NCBI GenBank assembly: GCA_964412895.1
Contig: CAYPQK010000003.1
Span: 3,790-67,789, forward strand
DNA from: CALMRE01 sp964412895
GTDB lineage: Bacteria > UBP6 > UBA1177 > JAKLFG01
Length of the DNA: 64,000 nt
Reading direction: 5' to 3'
Under the pieces are notes generated by a model that worked only from the letters and a program-made list of their open reading frames with translations, had not been told where the DNA came from and did no database searches. The translations under genes and the position numbers were made by a program. Positions 57,378 to 64,000 of the stretch are shown here, piece after piece (position 1 is the first letter of the stretch; each line of letters starts with the position of its first letter).

Positions 57378-58859
57378 ATGCCCTCTCCTACTCGAAACAT
57401 TTCCCTGCGGTCACTCGGATTCGATACCGATCTGTTCGAATATCGCAATCCCGCCGGTACCTACCGTTGCACCATCCGTCATGTCGAAGGGGCGGTCTTT
57501 CACCTGACGCAGGAAGGCTATGTCGATGATGAATCGGTCGTCCGGGTGATCGAGCCGTTCCGGACGATACGAAAAGAATTGGAGGCGCGCTTCGGTCTCG
57601 CGACCTGTGTGGTCATCAACGATATACCCAAGGTGACGGGTGGTTCGGTTTATTCCAAACGGTATCTCAAAAACTACTTCGCCGCGTGGCCCGGCATCCA
57701 TGTGATCGCGGTCGGCGCGAAGGGGATCGTCCGTATCGTCGGTAAGATACTCACGCGGTTGGTTCCCACCATATCCATCCGGATGGTCGACACCATCGAG
57801 GAGGCATTGGTGCTGGCTCGCGAATACGATCCGGTCCGGAATCTGGTGCCGGTCTCGTCGCATGAAGTGATGTGGCCGCGTTTGCCCGACGGCTACAAAG
57901 AACGGTTCGATCAGCTCTTCGAGGCGATCGGCCGCATATCGTGGGACGAGAGTTTTACGCCGATGCAGTTCGACATACCGCCGGACGATCCGTTCCATGA
58001 TGTTTTCTCCGCGGTGACGGTCATGCACAACGACATACACGAGATCATCGGACGGCTGGAGAAGGCGCGCGGCGAGGCCGTTGAGGCGAACTGCCGGAAG
58101 GACCGGCTGGTGGCCGATGTCAGCCATGAACTTCGCTCGCCGCTCACCGCCATAACGCTCATGAGCGATATGCTCTGCATCGTCAAGGATCCGGCCGATA
58201 TGGCCCGCTATGCGGGAGAGATCCGCGCCGTCGCCCGGCGGATGAACCGCATCGTCGACGATATCCTCGAAATGTCGCGGATGGACGCGGGGCGGTCGGT
58301 CGCGGCGCATGTCTCGTTCTCGCTGCGCGATGAGCTTTCCCCGCTCTGTGAACAGTTCGCCGCCGAGGCGGTGCGGAAACGGCTCCGCTTCGAAACGACA
58401 TGGAACGGCCCGGTCCTGCGTCCCATCGTGGGCGACCCGCTCAAGGTGACGCAGGTGCTTACCAATCTGGTCGGCAACGCCGTCAAGTACACCGACGCGG
58501 GGTTCGTAACGGTGTCGGTCCATCTGCGCGATGAGGGCGACCGCGGGCGGGTGGTGATCGAAGTGGCCGACAGCGGCGTGGGCATCGCGCCGGAGGAACA
58601 GCGGACCCTTTTCGATCGTTTCTCGCGCAGCGGCGCGGCCGATGCCGGTCGGCGTCCCGGTACCGGACTGGGCCTTGCGATAGCCCGCGAACTGGCCCGT
58701 CTCATGGAGGGCGACATCCTGCTGTCGAGCGAACCGGGGCAGGGGAGCGTGTTCTCCTTCACCTTCCCGGTGGAGTTCCGCGATACGCCGTTCGCCGATG
58801 AGACCTCCGCCGACGAGCGGAAAGCCTCGGCCGTCTACGGAGAGGGCGGCTCTTCGTAG
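57378..58859 (+). CDS. Cytosolic sensor histidine kinase
   Basis: 493 residues with no membrane helix. Residues about 1-190 form a sensory region of mixed alpha/beta pattern with WPGIHVIAVGAKGIVRIVG, possibly STAS-like. A short coil leads to the HisKA domain with DVSHELRSPL (His250) and the ATPase domain with NLVGNAVKYTD, DSGVGIAPEEQ, FDRFSRSG and GTGLGLAIAREL. It autophosphorylates His250 and passes phosphate to a response regulator, none of which is adjacent (orphan kinase). A GTG at 57369 is the alternative start. Confidence 0.9.
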   Translation: MPSPTRNISLRSLGFDTDLFEYRNPAGTYRCTIRHVEGAVFHLTQEGYVDDESVVRVIEPFRTIRKELEARFGLATCVVINDIPKVTGGSVYSKRYLKNYFAAWPGIHVIAVGAKGIVRIVGKILTRLVPTISIRMVDTIEEALVLAREYDPVRNLVPVSSHEVMWPRLPDGYKERFDQLFEAIGRISWDESFTPMQFDIPPDDPFHDVFSAVTVMHNDIHEIIGRLEKARGEAVEANCRKDRLVADVSHELRSPLTAITLMSDMLCIVKDPADMARYAGEIRAVARRMNRIVDDILEMSRMDAGRSVAAHVSFSLRDELSPLCEQFAAEAVRKRLRFETTWNGPVLRPIVGDPLKVTQVLTNLVGNAVKYTDAGFVTVSVHLRDEGDRGRVVIEVADSGVGIAPEEQRTLFDRFSRSGAADAGRRPGTGLGLAIARELARLMEGDILLSSEPGQGSVFSFTFPVEFRDTPFADETSADERKASAVYGEGGSS

Positions 58860-58900
58860 TCCTTCCGCATTTTTTTTTCGCGCAAACATAAAAAAGAAGA

Positions 58901-58930
58901 ATCCTTTTCCCTCGATCTCGTATCTTAGAG
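58901..58930 (+). promoter_or_regulatory. Upstream element, copy 1 of 2
   Basis: ATCCTTTTCCCTCGATCTCG and the next ten bases match the copy at 59747 in 25 of 30 positions. It lies 54 bases before the gene at 58985 and is absent within coding sequence. A shared promoter or regulator site is likely. Confidence 0.45.
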
Positions 58931-58984
58931 ATGTGGGGTGAATGATGTCGCCCGTGCTGATAATTGAATATAAGGAGGAATATC

Positions 58985-59347
58985 ATGAAGTTACACGAAC
59001 ATGGTCTCTATGCCCGTCTTTTTGAGGAGTTCATCGACCATACCAACGGCTTCTCCTATCAGGAAGTGATGAACAACCGGAAGGTTCTGCGGGACGATGA
59101 GGATAAAAAGATATTGGATACGGTCTTCAAGACCGCCGCGAAGCCCGATCTCCTCGCCCTCCACACCGCCTCTCCCGAAGAGCGCGAGTTCTACGAGTCG
59201 TTGCCGATCATCGGCATCAAGATGACCAACACCGAGTACAACAACGACGGGAACAAATATGTCATCAGTTATGCCGGATGCCGGGCCTACATCGAATACT
59301 TGGAACACAAGCGCCTCTCGGAGATCGGGGTGAAGGTCTCGAAGTGA
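58985..59347 (+). CDS. Conserved-looking small cytosolic protein, unknown
   Basis: 120 residues. ATG at 58985 has a strong aaggagg upstream; no signal peptide. Composition is soluble and balanced with motifs such as LYARLFEEFIDHTNGFSYQE and ITGIKMTNTEYNNDGNKY-like segments. I do not recognise a family. A strong promoter for the next small gene follows immediately. Confidence 0.65.
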   Translation: MKLHEHGLYARLFEEFIDHTNGFSYQEVMNNRKVLRDDEDKKILDTVFKTAAKPDLLALHTASPEEREFYESLPIIGIKMTNTEYNNDGNKYVISYAGCRAYIEYLEHKRLSEIGVKVSK

Positions 59348-59356
59348 GCCGTTCTC

Positions 59357-59384
59357 TTGATTAAAAGCGGCAATTTTTTATAAT
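59357..59384 (+). promoter_or_regulatory. Strong sigma-70-like promoter
   Basis: TTGATT, 16-base spacer, perfect TATAAT; 31 bases before the ATG at 59416. Confidence 0.7.
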
Positions 59385-59415
59385 ACCCGCGGAAGTTTCA
59401 TCACGGAGGCGGGAT

Positions 59416-59736
59416 ATGAAAGGGCCTTTTCTTCTGGAAGCGAAGACGCTGGCGCGCGAGATCGACCGCGCGCTGGGCGGTGCCTTCCTGTTATGCGATC
59501 TGGCTAAGGTCGTCCGGGCGGTCGGCCGTTCCGACAGGGATCTGCCGGCCGATCTTCTCAAGCGTGTGGGGGGAAAGGACGCGGTCTGGTTCTATTACGA
59601 ATACGCGCAGAACCCCAAAGAGGCGTTCGAAATGGAATGCAAATTCTATCATCAGTATCTTACCACATTGACCAGAAGGATCCATCCGGTGAAGCCGGAA
59701 GGGAAAGATTATAAGTGCCCGCTGGGGTGCAGGTAA
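59416..59736 (+). CDS. Small protein of unknown function with C-terminal Cys pair
   Basis: 106 residues. ATG has ggaggcggg upstream. The central DLPADLLKRVGGKDAVWFYYEYAQNPKEAF segment and the C-terminal KDYKCPLGC are distinctive, but no known family is recognised. Small size, strong promoter and lack of signal peptide suggest an abundant cytosolic protein. Confidence 0.65.
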   Translation: MKGPFLLEAKTLAREIDRALGGAFLLCDLAKVVRAVGRSDRDLPADLLKRVGGKDAVWFYYEYAQNPKEAFEMECKFYHQYLTTLTRRIHPVKPEGKDYKCPLGCR

Positions 59737-59746
59737 AGAAAGAAGT

Positions 59747-59776
59747 ATCCTTTTCCTTCGATCCGGTATCTAAGGG
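59747..59776 (+). promoter_or_regulatory. Upstream element, copy 2 of 2
   Basis: Same 30-base element as at 58901 (25 of 30 identical), placed 19 bases before the lipoprotein gene at 59796 and just after the stop of the previous gene. Confidence 0.45.
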
Positions 59777-59795
59777 GGTAGAGAGGGAGGCGGTC

Positions 59796-60251
59796 ATGAC
59801 GAAAGGTTTTTACAAGTTCATGTGCATGGCGACGGCGGCGGCGATGTCGCTCATCGGTTGCGGCGAGAACGAACCGGCGCCCGAATACGGCGTTCCGGTC
59901 GATCAGGATGTCTATCAGACCGACAACGACGAATACACCGATGCGACGAAGTACGGTATCGCCGATGCCGATTTCGAGCCGGCCGATGCCGACGAGGAAA
60001 TACCGGAAAACGCCCCGCTGTACGGCAATGAGCAGGTTGATTATGACCCTCTGCTTACCGATGGCGATGAGCCGGCCGATCAGGATGCGGCGGTCGCCGA
60101 CACCGATGTGGAATACTCCGACGAATCGATGGATACTCTGTACGGCTGCTGTTCGGACGAGTTCATGCCCGACGAGGATGCGGTCATCGTCGTTCCCGAC
60201 GAAATGACCACCGACTATGGCCCGATATCGCAGCCGTTCAAGAAGAAATAA
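59796..60251 (+). CDS. Small acidic lipoprotein with repeated Tyr-Gly motifs
   Basis: 151 residues. ATG at 59796 has gggagg upstream; lipid Cys22 (LIGCG). The mature protein is highly acidic and has five YG motifs: EYGVPVDQD, KYGIADADF, LYGNEQVDYD, LYGCCSDE and DYGPISQ. Similar YG.P.ADY patterns are known from small lipoproteins linked to radical SAM enzymes, but none is adjacent here, so that link is weak. Followed 28 bases later by another lipoprotein gene. Confidence 0.7.
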   Translation: MTKGFYKFMCMATAAAMSLIGCGENEPAPEYGVPVDQDVYQTDNDEYTDATKYGIADADFEPADADEEIPENAPLYGNEQVDYDPLLTDGDEPADQDAAVADTDVEYSDESMDTLYGCCSDEFMPDEDAVIVVPDEMTTDYGPISQPFKKK

Positions 60252-60279
60252 CTGATGAGCAGACAGTAGGAGTCATCCC

Positions 60280-60999
60280 ATGACCAAATACCTTGTTTTC
60301 CTTGCGGCGGCGGTGTTCTTCATCGCGTGCGACGAGGATAAGCAGACGGTGGTGACCGACAACGACAGTTGCGGCCTCGACCGGAATGTGTGCGCCACCG
60401 ACTGGCATAGCGTGATCCGCTGTTCCGGCGGAGTGTGGATGCTGTGGGAGGATTGCGGCGAGAATTTGTGCGAGATAAAGGAAGGCGTTGGGGTATGTGC
60501 CGTCACGACCGATGAGATACAGACGCCGGGTGATGAGGACGATGTGAACGACGATGATGCGGTGGTGGCGGGCTACACGCTCACCGATGTGGTCTATACC
60601 GATCTGCTGGAACAGTCTACGGCCGATCCGTCGAACATCGAGCAGAAGCGGTACGAGATTTTCCGCGATCAGGCGGTGTTCGCGTTGTTCTTTACCTCGC
60701 TCGACTTGGGGATAGATGCGCCGGTGGTCGATTTCGAGTCCGATATGGTCATCGTTCTGTATAATGGTACGGCAAGTACGCTGCGGCCCATCTACGAGGT
60801 CGACGGTATCAAGAAGTTGGTACCGGACGATCCCGAAGACATCCATCGCACGGTGCTTTTTGTCTACACGACGACGCACTACTACAGCGACAAGTTGCCT
60901 GCCGACCAGATGTTCTACTATCCGCTGCGGCTCATCAAGGTCGAGAAGGCCGACTTCGTGAATTTCAATGATCGGTTCGTGATAGAGAGGAGTTACTGA
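60280..60999 (+). CDS. Lipoprotein of unknown function
   Basis: 239 residues. Lipid Cys17 (FFIAC); taggagt ribosome site. Residues about 30-70 contain a small Cys-rich module (CGLDRNVCATDWHSVIRC, CGENLCEIKEGVGVC), then a short Asp stalk, then a compact alpha/beta domain of about 135 residues (VVDFESDMVIVLYNG, RTVLFVYTTTHYYSD). No known domain recognised. In an operon with the YG lipoprotein. Confidence 0.7.
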   Translation: MTKYLVFLAAAVFFIACDEDKQTVVTDNDSCGLDRNVCATDWHSVIRCSGGVWMLWEDCGENLCEIKEGVGVCAVTTDEIQTPGDEDDVNDDDAVVAGYTLTDVVYTDLLEQSTADPSNIEQKRYEIFRDQAVFALFFTSLDLGIDAPVVDFESDMVIVLYNGTASTLRPIYEVDGIKKLVPDDPEDIHRTVLFVYTTTHYYSDKLPADQMFYYPLRLIKVEKADFVNFNDRFVIERSY

Positions 61000-61057
61000 T
61001 GGTGAAGAAGAGGACGAAGTTCATTTGTTCTATAACTTTTCCATGAGGAGGGGAAAG

Positions 61058-61627
61058 ATGAGCGAGGTAAAAGATGCCGTACGCAAGGTGCCGCACTCAA
61101 TGTTGCTGGGAAAAAAGCCAAGCATTACGATTTTTTCTTTTCAGAGCTTTGGCGACCGATATTTACTGCCGATTTGTATAGTCGCAATTTCTGAAGCGAA
61201 CAGAAATCTAGCAGAAGGTCATCTCTTAGACGGTCTTTCACGGATGTTTCCATCAATCTCGATACATATGAGGATGACTCATTTCTTCAATATGCAATAT
61301 CTTGAGAATCTAAAAGATTCAAAGAAGGCTTACCCAATAACTGCAACTGGGTTGGTAAGTAGCAGTAGCGATAATCTGAGTTCATATTACGAACACCTAG
61401 AAGATGTTGTTAAGAACAAGAAACCAGATCCTTTCATAGTAATGTTTGGTGACCATATTAAGGAAATAACTCAGATAACTAAAACACATAAATATATAAA
61501 TACAGGCACAATTAACGAGTATGACGGGGAACTATATTTTGAGTATGTTCATGCCCATTTGAAATATGAACTTTTTACGCTTGACGAATTCTTTACAAAA
61601 CAAGTGCCTTTACTGGAAGTATTTTAA
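61058..61627 (+). CDS. Unknown protein of AT-rich cassette (gene 1)
   Basis: 189 residues. ATG at 61058 has aggagg upstream. Visibly A+T-rich compared with the neighbouring GC-rich genes. It appears soluble, with mixed alpha/beta content (SITIFSFQSFGDRYLLPICI, PDPFIVMFGDHIKEITQI). No known motif recognised. Separated by 15 bases from the next gene, so the two are co-transcribed. Likely horizontally acquired. Confidence 0.65.
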   Translation: MSEVKDAVRKVPHSMLLGKKPSITIFSFQSFGDRYLLPICIVAISEANRNLAEGHLLDGLSRMFPSISIHMRMTHFFNMQYLENLKDSKKAYPITATGLVSSSSDNLSSYYEHLEDVVKNKKPDPFIVMFGDHIKEITQITKTHKYINTGTINEYDGELYFEYVHAHLKYELFTLDEFFTKQVPLLEVF

Positions 61628-61642
61628 TAAGGGGAAGATAAG

Positions 61643-62401
61643 ATGGACTGTCAGTTTTTTCAAATAATTGCAGGCATAATAAACTCCACGATCACCTCGT
61701 GGCCTCTTGCGATATTTCTTATGGCTCTTTTATTTAGAAAAAAATTATATGAGATGATGGAGATATTGATAAAAAAGGTCGGAAACATTTCATCGGTGTC
61801 AAGTAGTGGAATAACATTTCAAGAAAATCAGTCAATAAGTGCAAGCGCCGAAGATGTTGCAAACACAGAGAAAGATTTAAAGGAGAAAAAGGTTATACCA
61901 TGTGAAAAGAGTGAGGGGAAAAGCACAAACAATGTGAACCGAGTAAGAGCATTAGTGCAATATTTCAAGACATTGCCTAATCTTGAGGTTACAGCGAACA
62001 TGGTTGCTCGCGATGTTTCCAAGTTGGAGATAGAAGACGATATAACATTGAAAATAGAGTACTTAACTTATTGCCTTGCTGACAATAAATTGAGTTGGAT
62101 AGCCGAAATGGTCGATAAATATATGTTTGATAGTCAAGTTAACATATTGATGATTATTGATAAATCAGAAGGAAAGAAAATAAATAAGGGAATTATGCAA
62201 CAACATTATCAGAACATAGCGACTAAATACCCCCATGTTTATAATGAATGGAATGTTGAGAATTATGTGAAATATATGATAAAAGAAGGTCTGCTTGTAG
62301 AAGATGAATCTGGTTATAAATTAACAGAATTTGGCGAATATTACTGCATATATGTTGGAAACATGAAAAGTCTTAATAAAGACAGAAACAGGAGTTGGTA
62401 A
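61643..62401 (+). CDS. Unknown membrane-anchored protein of AT-rich cassette (gene 2)
   Basis: 252 residues. aaggggaagataag precedes the ATG. One N-terminal helix (IIAGIINSTITSWPLAIFLMALLF), a charged stretch with no predicted fold (residues about 60-115), and a C-terminal helical domain ending in a winged-helix-like part (MIKEGLLVEDESGYKLTEFGEYYCIYV). Such a layout, membrane anchor plus winged helix, would suit a membrane-tethered effector or sensor. Strongly A+T-rich; no family recognised. Confidence 0.65.
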   Translation: MDCQFFQIIAGIINSTITSWPLAIFLMALLFRKKLYEMMEILIKKVGNISSVSSSGITFQENQSISASAEDVANTEKDLKEKKVIPCEKSEGKSTNNVNRVRALVQYFKTLPNLEVTANMVARDVSKLEIEDDITLKIEYLTYCLADNKLSWIAEMVDKYMFDSQVNILMIIDKSEGKKINKGIMQQHYQNIATKYPHVYNEWNVENYVKYMIKEGLLVEDESGYKLTEFGEYYCIYVGNMKSLNKDRNRSW

Positions 62402-62435
62402 TTGGAAAACACATGTGTTAGGGGAATATGAGGTC

Positions 62436-63467
62436 ATGTTAAGAATTCTCAGTTATCCCGCAGCTCTTGCTGAAACCGAACCCGGCAAGCGGCACATCCT
62501 TTTGGCAAACGGATTCAGTATTGCATGTCGGCCCAATATTTTCCAATATCGCAAACTCTTCGAGCAGGCGAACTTTACCGACCTTCCACGAGCAAAAGTA
62601 GTATTTGACGCGTTAGCAACAAACGATTTTGAGCGAGTCATTCGTGCATTACGGGATTTTGCGGCGCTCGCTGGTGTTTATTATCCCCAAGGGCCCAAAG
62701 GTCAGCTTAGAGCAAAGAAAGATGCAGATGCATTGCGTGAAGTACTTGTCCGAACGATTGCGGACAGCCACCCTGCTCGCCCTGCCGACATTCAAACACA
62801 GGAATATGAATACGCCAGAGTCTTTTTGTCGGATTTTGATCGCATTTACACTCTCAACTACGATCTACTTCTTTATTGGACGCTCATGCAGCGCGAGCTA
62901 AAACCTGATGTGAGTTGTGACGATGGCTTTCGAAAGCCGGAGGACGAACCAGAGGCGGCATATGTGAGTTGGGAGCCGGGTAACATCTACAGCCAAAATG
63001 TCTATTATTTGCATGGTGCGCTTCATCTTTTCGATGCAGGTACAGAACTCCAGAAATATACATGGCTGAATACGGGCATTCCTTTGATTGATCAGATCCG
63101 CGCGGCAATGACTGAAAACAAGTTTCCCATTTTTGTTTCAGAAGGTACCAGCGATCATAAATATGAGCGCATCCGTCATAATGATTATCTTGCCAAAGCA
63201 TACCGTTCCTTTCTCCAAATAGGAGGGCCCGGACATGCGCTTTTCGTTTACGGTCATGGAATGGCGGAGAACGATGAGCACATCCTCAGTGCCATAGAAC
63301 ATAACAAAGTTTCTCGCTTATATGTAAGTCTTCACGGCAATCTCTCATCGGCGACTAACAGACATATTATCAAGCGCGCATCAGCAATGCCGCTCAACAG
63401 GAGAGGCAGGCATACACTTGAAGTGAAATTCTTTGACGCAGAGACGGCCCCTGTTTGGAAGGCATAA
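62436..63467 (+). CDS. SIR2-like DUF4917 protein (cassette gene 3)
   Basis: 343 residues. The SIR2-like pattern is ILLANGFSIA near residue 22 (nucleotide loop), TLNYDLLLYW (about 145) and YLHGALHLF with Asp following (about 195), as in DUF4917 proteins. Relatives of this fold act as NAD-consuming effectors of anti-phage systems. ATG at 62436 gives the usual family N-terminus (MLRILSYPAAL); a GTG at 62415 is the alternative. It is less AT-rich than the two preceding genes, but still clearly lower in GC than the genome. Confidence 0.75.
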   Translation: MLRILSYPAALAETEPGKRHILLANGFSIACRPNIFQYRKLFEQANFTDLPRAKVVFDALATNDFERVIRALRDFAALAGVYYPQGPKGQLRAKKDADALREVLVRTIADSHPARPADIQTQEYEYARVFLSDFDRIYTLNYDLLLYWTLMQRELKPDVSCDDGFRKPEDEPEAAYVSWEPGNIYSQNVYYLHGALHLFDAGTELQKYTWLNTGIPLIDQIRAAMTENKFPIFVSEGTSDHKYERIRHNDYLAKAYRSFLQIGGPGHALFVYGHGMAENDEHILSAIEHNKVSRLYVSLHGNLSSATNRHIIKRASAMPLNRRGRHTLEVKFFDAETAPVWKA

Positions 63468-63563
63468 GAGTTGATAGTGAGTATCAGGAGCGTTTCTATT
63501 AAAATTATTGGAAAAGCGGGGTCAAAAAGCGGAAAGAGGGGTCAGTCCTCAATAATCAACATT

Positions 63564-63803
63564 TCACGGTTCCCGGTCCTGATCTTTCCGTCTCCGGCGG
63601 TTGAGTAATGACCCGAATCGGTTCAGGAAAACCATCGCGCTCAACTCGAACAATCCATACAGCGGGAACGCCAGCACCATCACCCCGACAAACACGATAA
63701 ACGCCACCGTCAGCGCGAACCCCATATCCTGCCCGACCAGCACCATCACCCCGAGAGTGAGCGCCGCCAACCCCGCGCTGATCCCGAGAAGAATTTTGAT
63801 CAT
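63564..63803 (-). CDS. Small two-helix membrane protein
   Basis: 79 residues with two predicted helices (LLGISAGLAALTLGVMVLVG and FALTVAFIVFVGVMVLAFPLY) and a basic C-terminal tail (NRRRRKDQDREP) on the cytoplasmic side. The start at 63803 follows a GC-rich ribosome site. No family recognised. Confidence 0.55.
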   Translation of the reverse strand: MIKILLGISAGLAALTLGVMVLVGQDMGFALTVAFIVFVGVMVLAFPLYGLFELSAMVFLNRFGSLLNRRRRKDQDREP

Positions 63804-63837
63804 ACCGCCCCGCCCTTCACCGATGAACCCGCCACAC

Positions 63838-63865
63838 TATATATATAATAAGGTAGTCCGGTCAA
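63838..63865 (-). promoter_or_regulatory. Promoter of the small membrane protein gene
   Basis: Minus strand TTGACC, 16-base spacer, TATATA; about 35 bases before the ATG at 63803. Confidence 0.55.
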
Positions 63866-64000
63866 GCGTTTTTTTGCCGATATGGCAATGTCGCAGATAT
63901 ATAACTTACTAAATAGAATAGATAATTATAATAAAACTTGATTTTGTTCACCATCCTGAGTATTTTTACTCAGTGCGTTGAGTAATTCTTTTCTGACAAC

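Noticed and set aside
58844..58878. Terminator after the histidine kinase gene
   Set aside because: A nine-T run is present, but the only stem before it is 4 bp with a large loop.
62401..63560. Transposon or insertion-sequence end near 63520 (repeated ggggtca words)
   Set aside because: Two short ggggtca words near 63520 lack inverted ends or a transposase; too short to call.
1..64000. tRNA, rRNA, riboswitch or CRISPR features
   Set aside because: No conserved tRNA arms, rRNA signature blocks, riboswitch cores or regularly spaced repeats were found on reading the intergenic stretches.

Overview
The window is GC-rich, gene-dense bacterial chromosome from a diderm: it encodes at least ten lipobox signal peptides, an outer-membrane-type beta-barrel protein, a peptidoglycan transglycosylase and periplasmic thiol-redox protein. 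Long Asp/Thr/Pro-Asn linkers, Cys-rich 'CGNG..E.CDDGN' modules, MopE-type 'C.NG.DEDCNG' motifs and a choice-of-anchor-L-like protein are typical of Myxococcota and other former Deltaproteobacteria. An Mbx/Mbh-like respiratory complex fits an anaerobic or microaerobic life. The taxonomic reading is an inference; no rRNA or tRNA gene was found. Two 10-N gaps (13333-13342, 53481-53490) show a scaffolded draft assembly. No gene-free stretch exceeds about 300 bases. Clear sigma-70-like promoters (TTGAC[AT], spacer 16-17, TA[TC]A[AGC]T) recur.

Layout. 1-6.7 kb: surface operon (partial repeat protein, 5'-nucleotidase-like lipoprotein with calcium-loop insert, lipoprotein, outer-membrane protein). 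6.7-13 kb: monofunctional transglycosylase, two coupled membrane proteins, zinc-ribbon membrane protein, PLP aminotransferase, PEGA protein. 13-16 kb: two paralogous Cys-rich lipoproteins on the minus strand. 16-20.3 kb: DUF3857/transglutaminase lipoprotein, GAF-HD-GYP phosphodiesterase with an upstream EGF-like lipoprotein. 20.3-25.7 kb: a TetR regulator divergent from a lipoprotein plus C25-type cysteine protease, followed by a trypsin-like protease; the two proteases share an unusual short Gly-Cys-Ser tail. 25.8-30.1 kb: AT-rich HEPN-like gene, phosphoribosyltransferase/DUF362 pair, YkgJ-like protein, SlyD, methyltransferase. 30.2-35.1 kb: a double-length UvrA.

35.2-46.2 kb: the most striking locus, a 13-gene minus-strand operon in the order MrpE, F, G, MbhD, MrpB, MrpC, fused double antiporter, NuoH, B, C, D, then a NuoI ferredoxin fused to a GltD/NfnB-like FAD-NAD(P)H module, then a ferritin-like protein. 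It resembles archaeal mbx/mbh clusters but has a built-in NAD(P)H-reacting subunit, keeps only one of two [NiFe] CxxC motifs, and lacks one of the tandem N2 cysteines. It is read as an ion-pumping NAD(P)H-linked complex that is not a hydrogenase, with unknown acceptor.

46.3-63.8 kb: DsbD-like protein, NfeD-flotillin pair, choice-of-anchor-like lipoprotein, MFS exporter, peroxiredoxin with long Pro/Lys/Ala repeats, nitrilase-family hydrolase, two lipoproteins (one sialidase-like), cytosolic histidine kinase, small unknown genes, and an AT-rich cassette of two unknown genes plus a SIR2-like DUF4917 protein that may be a defence system.
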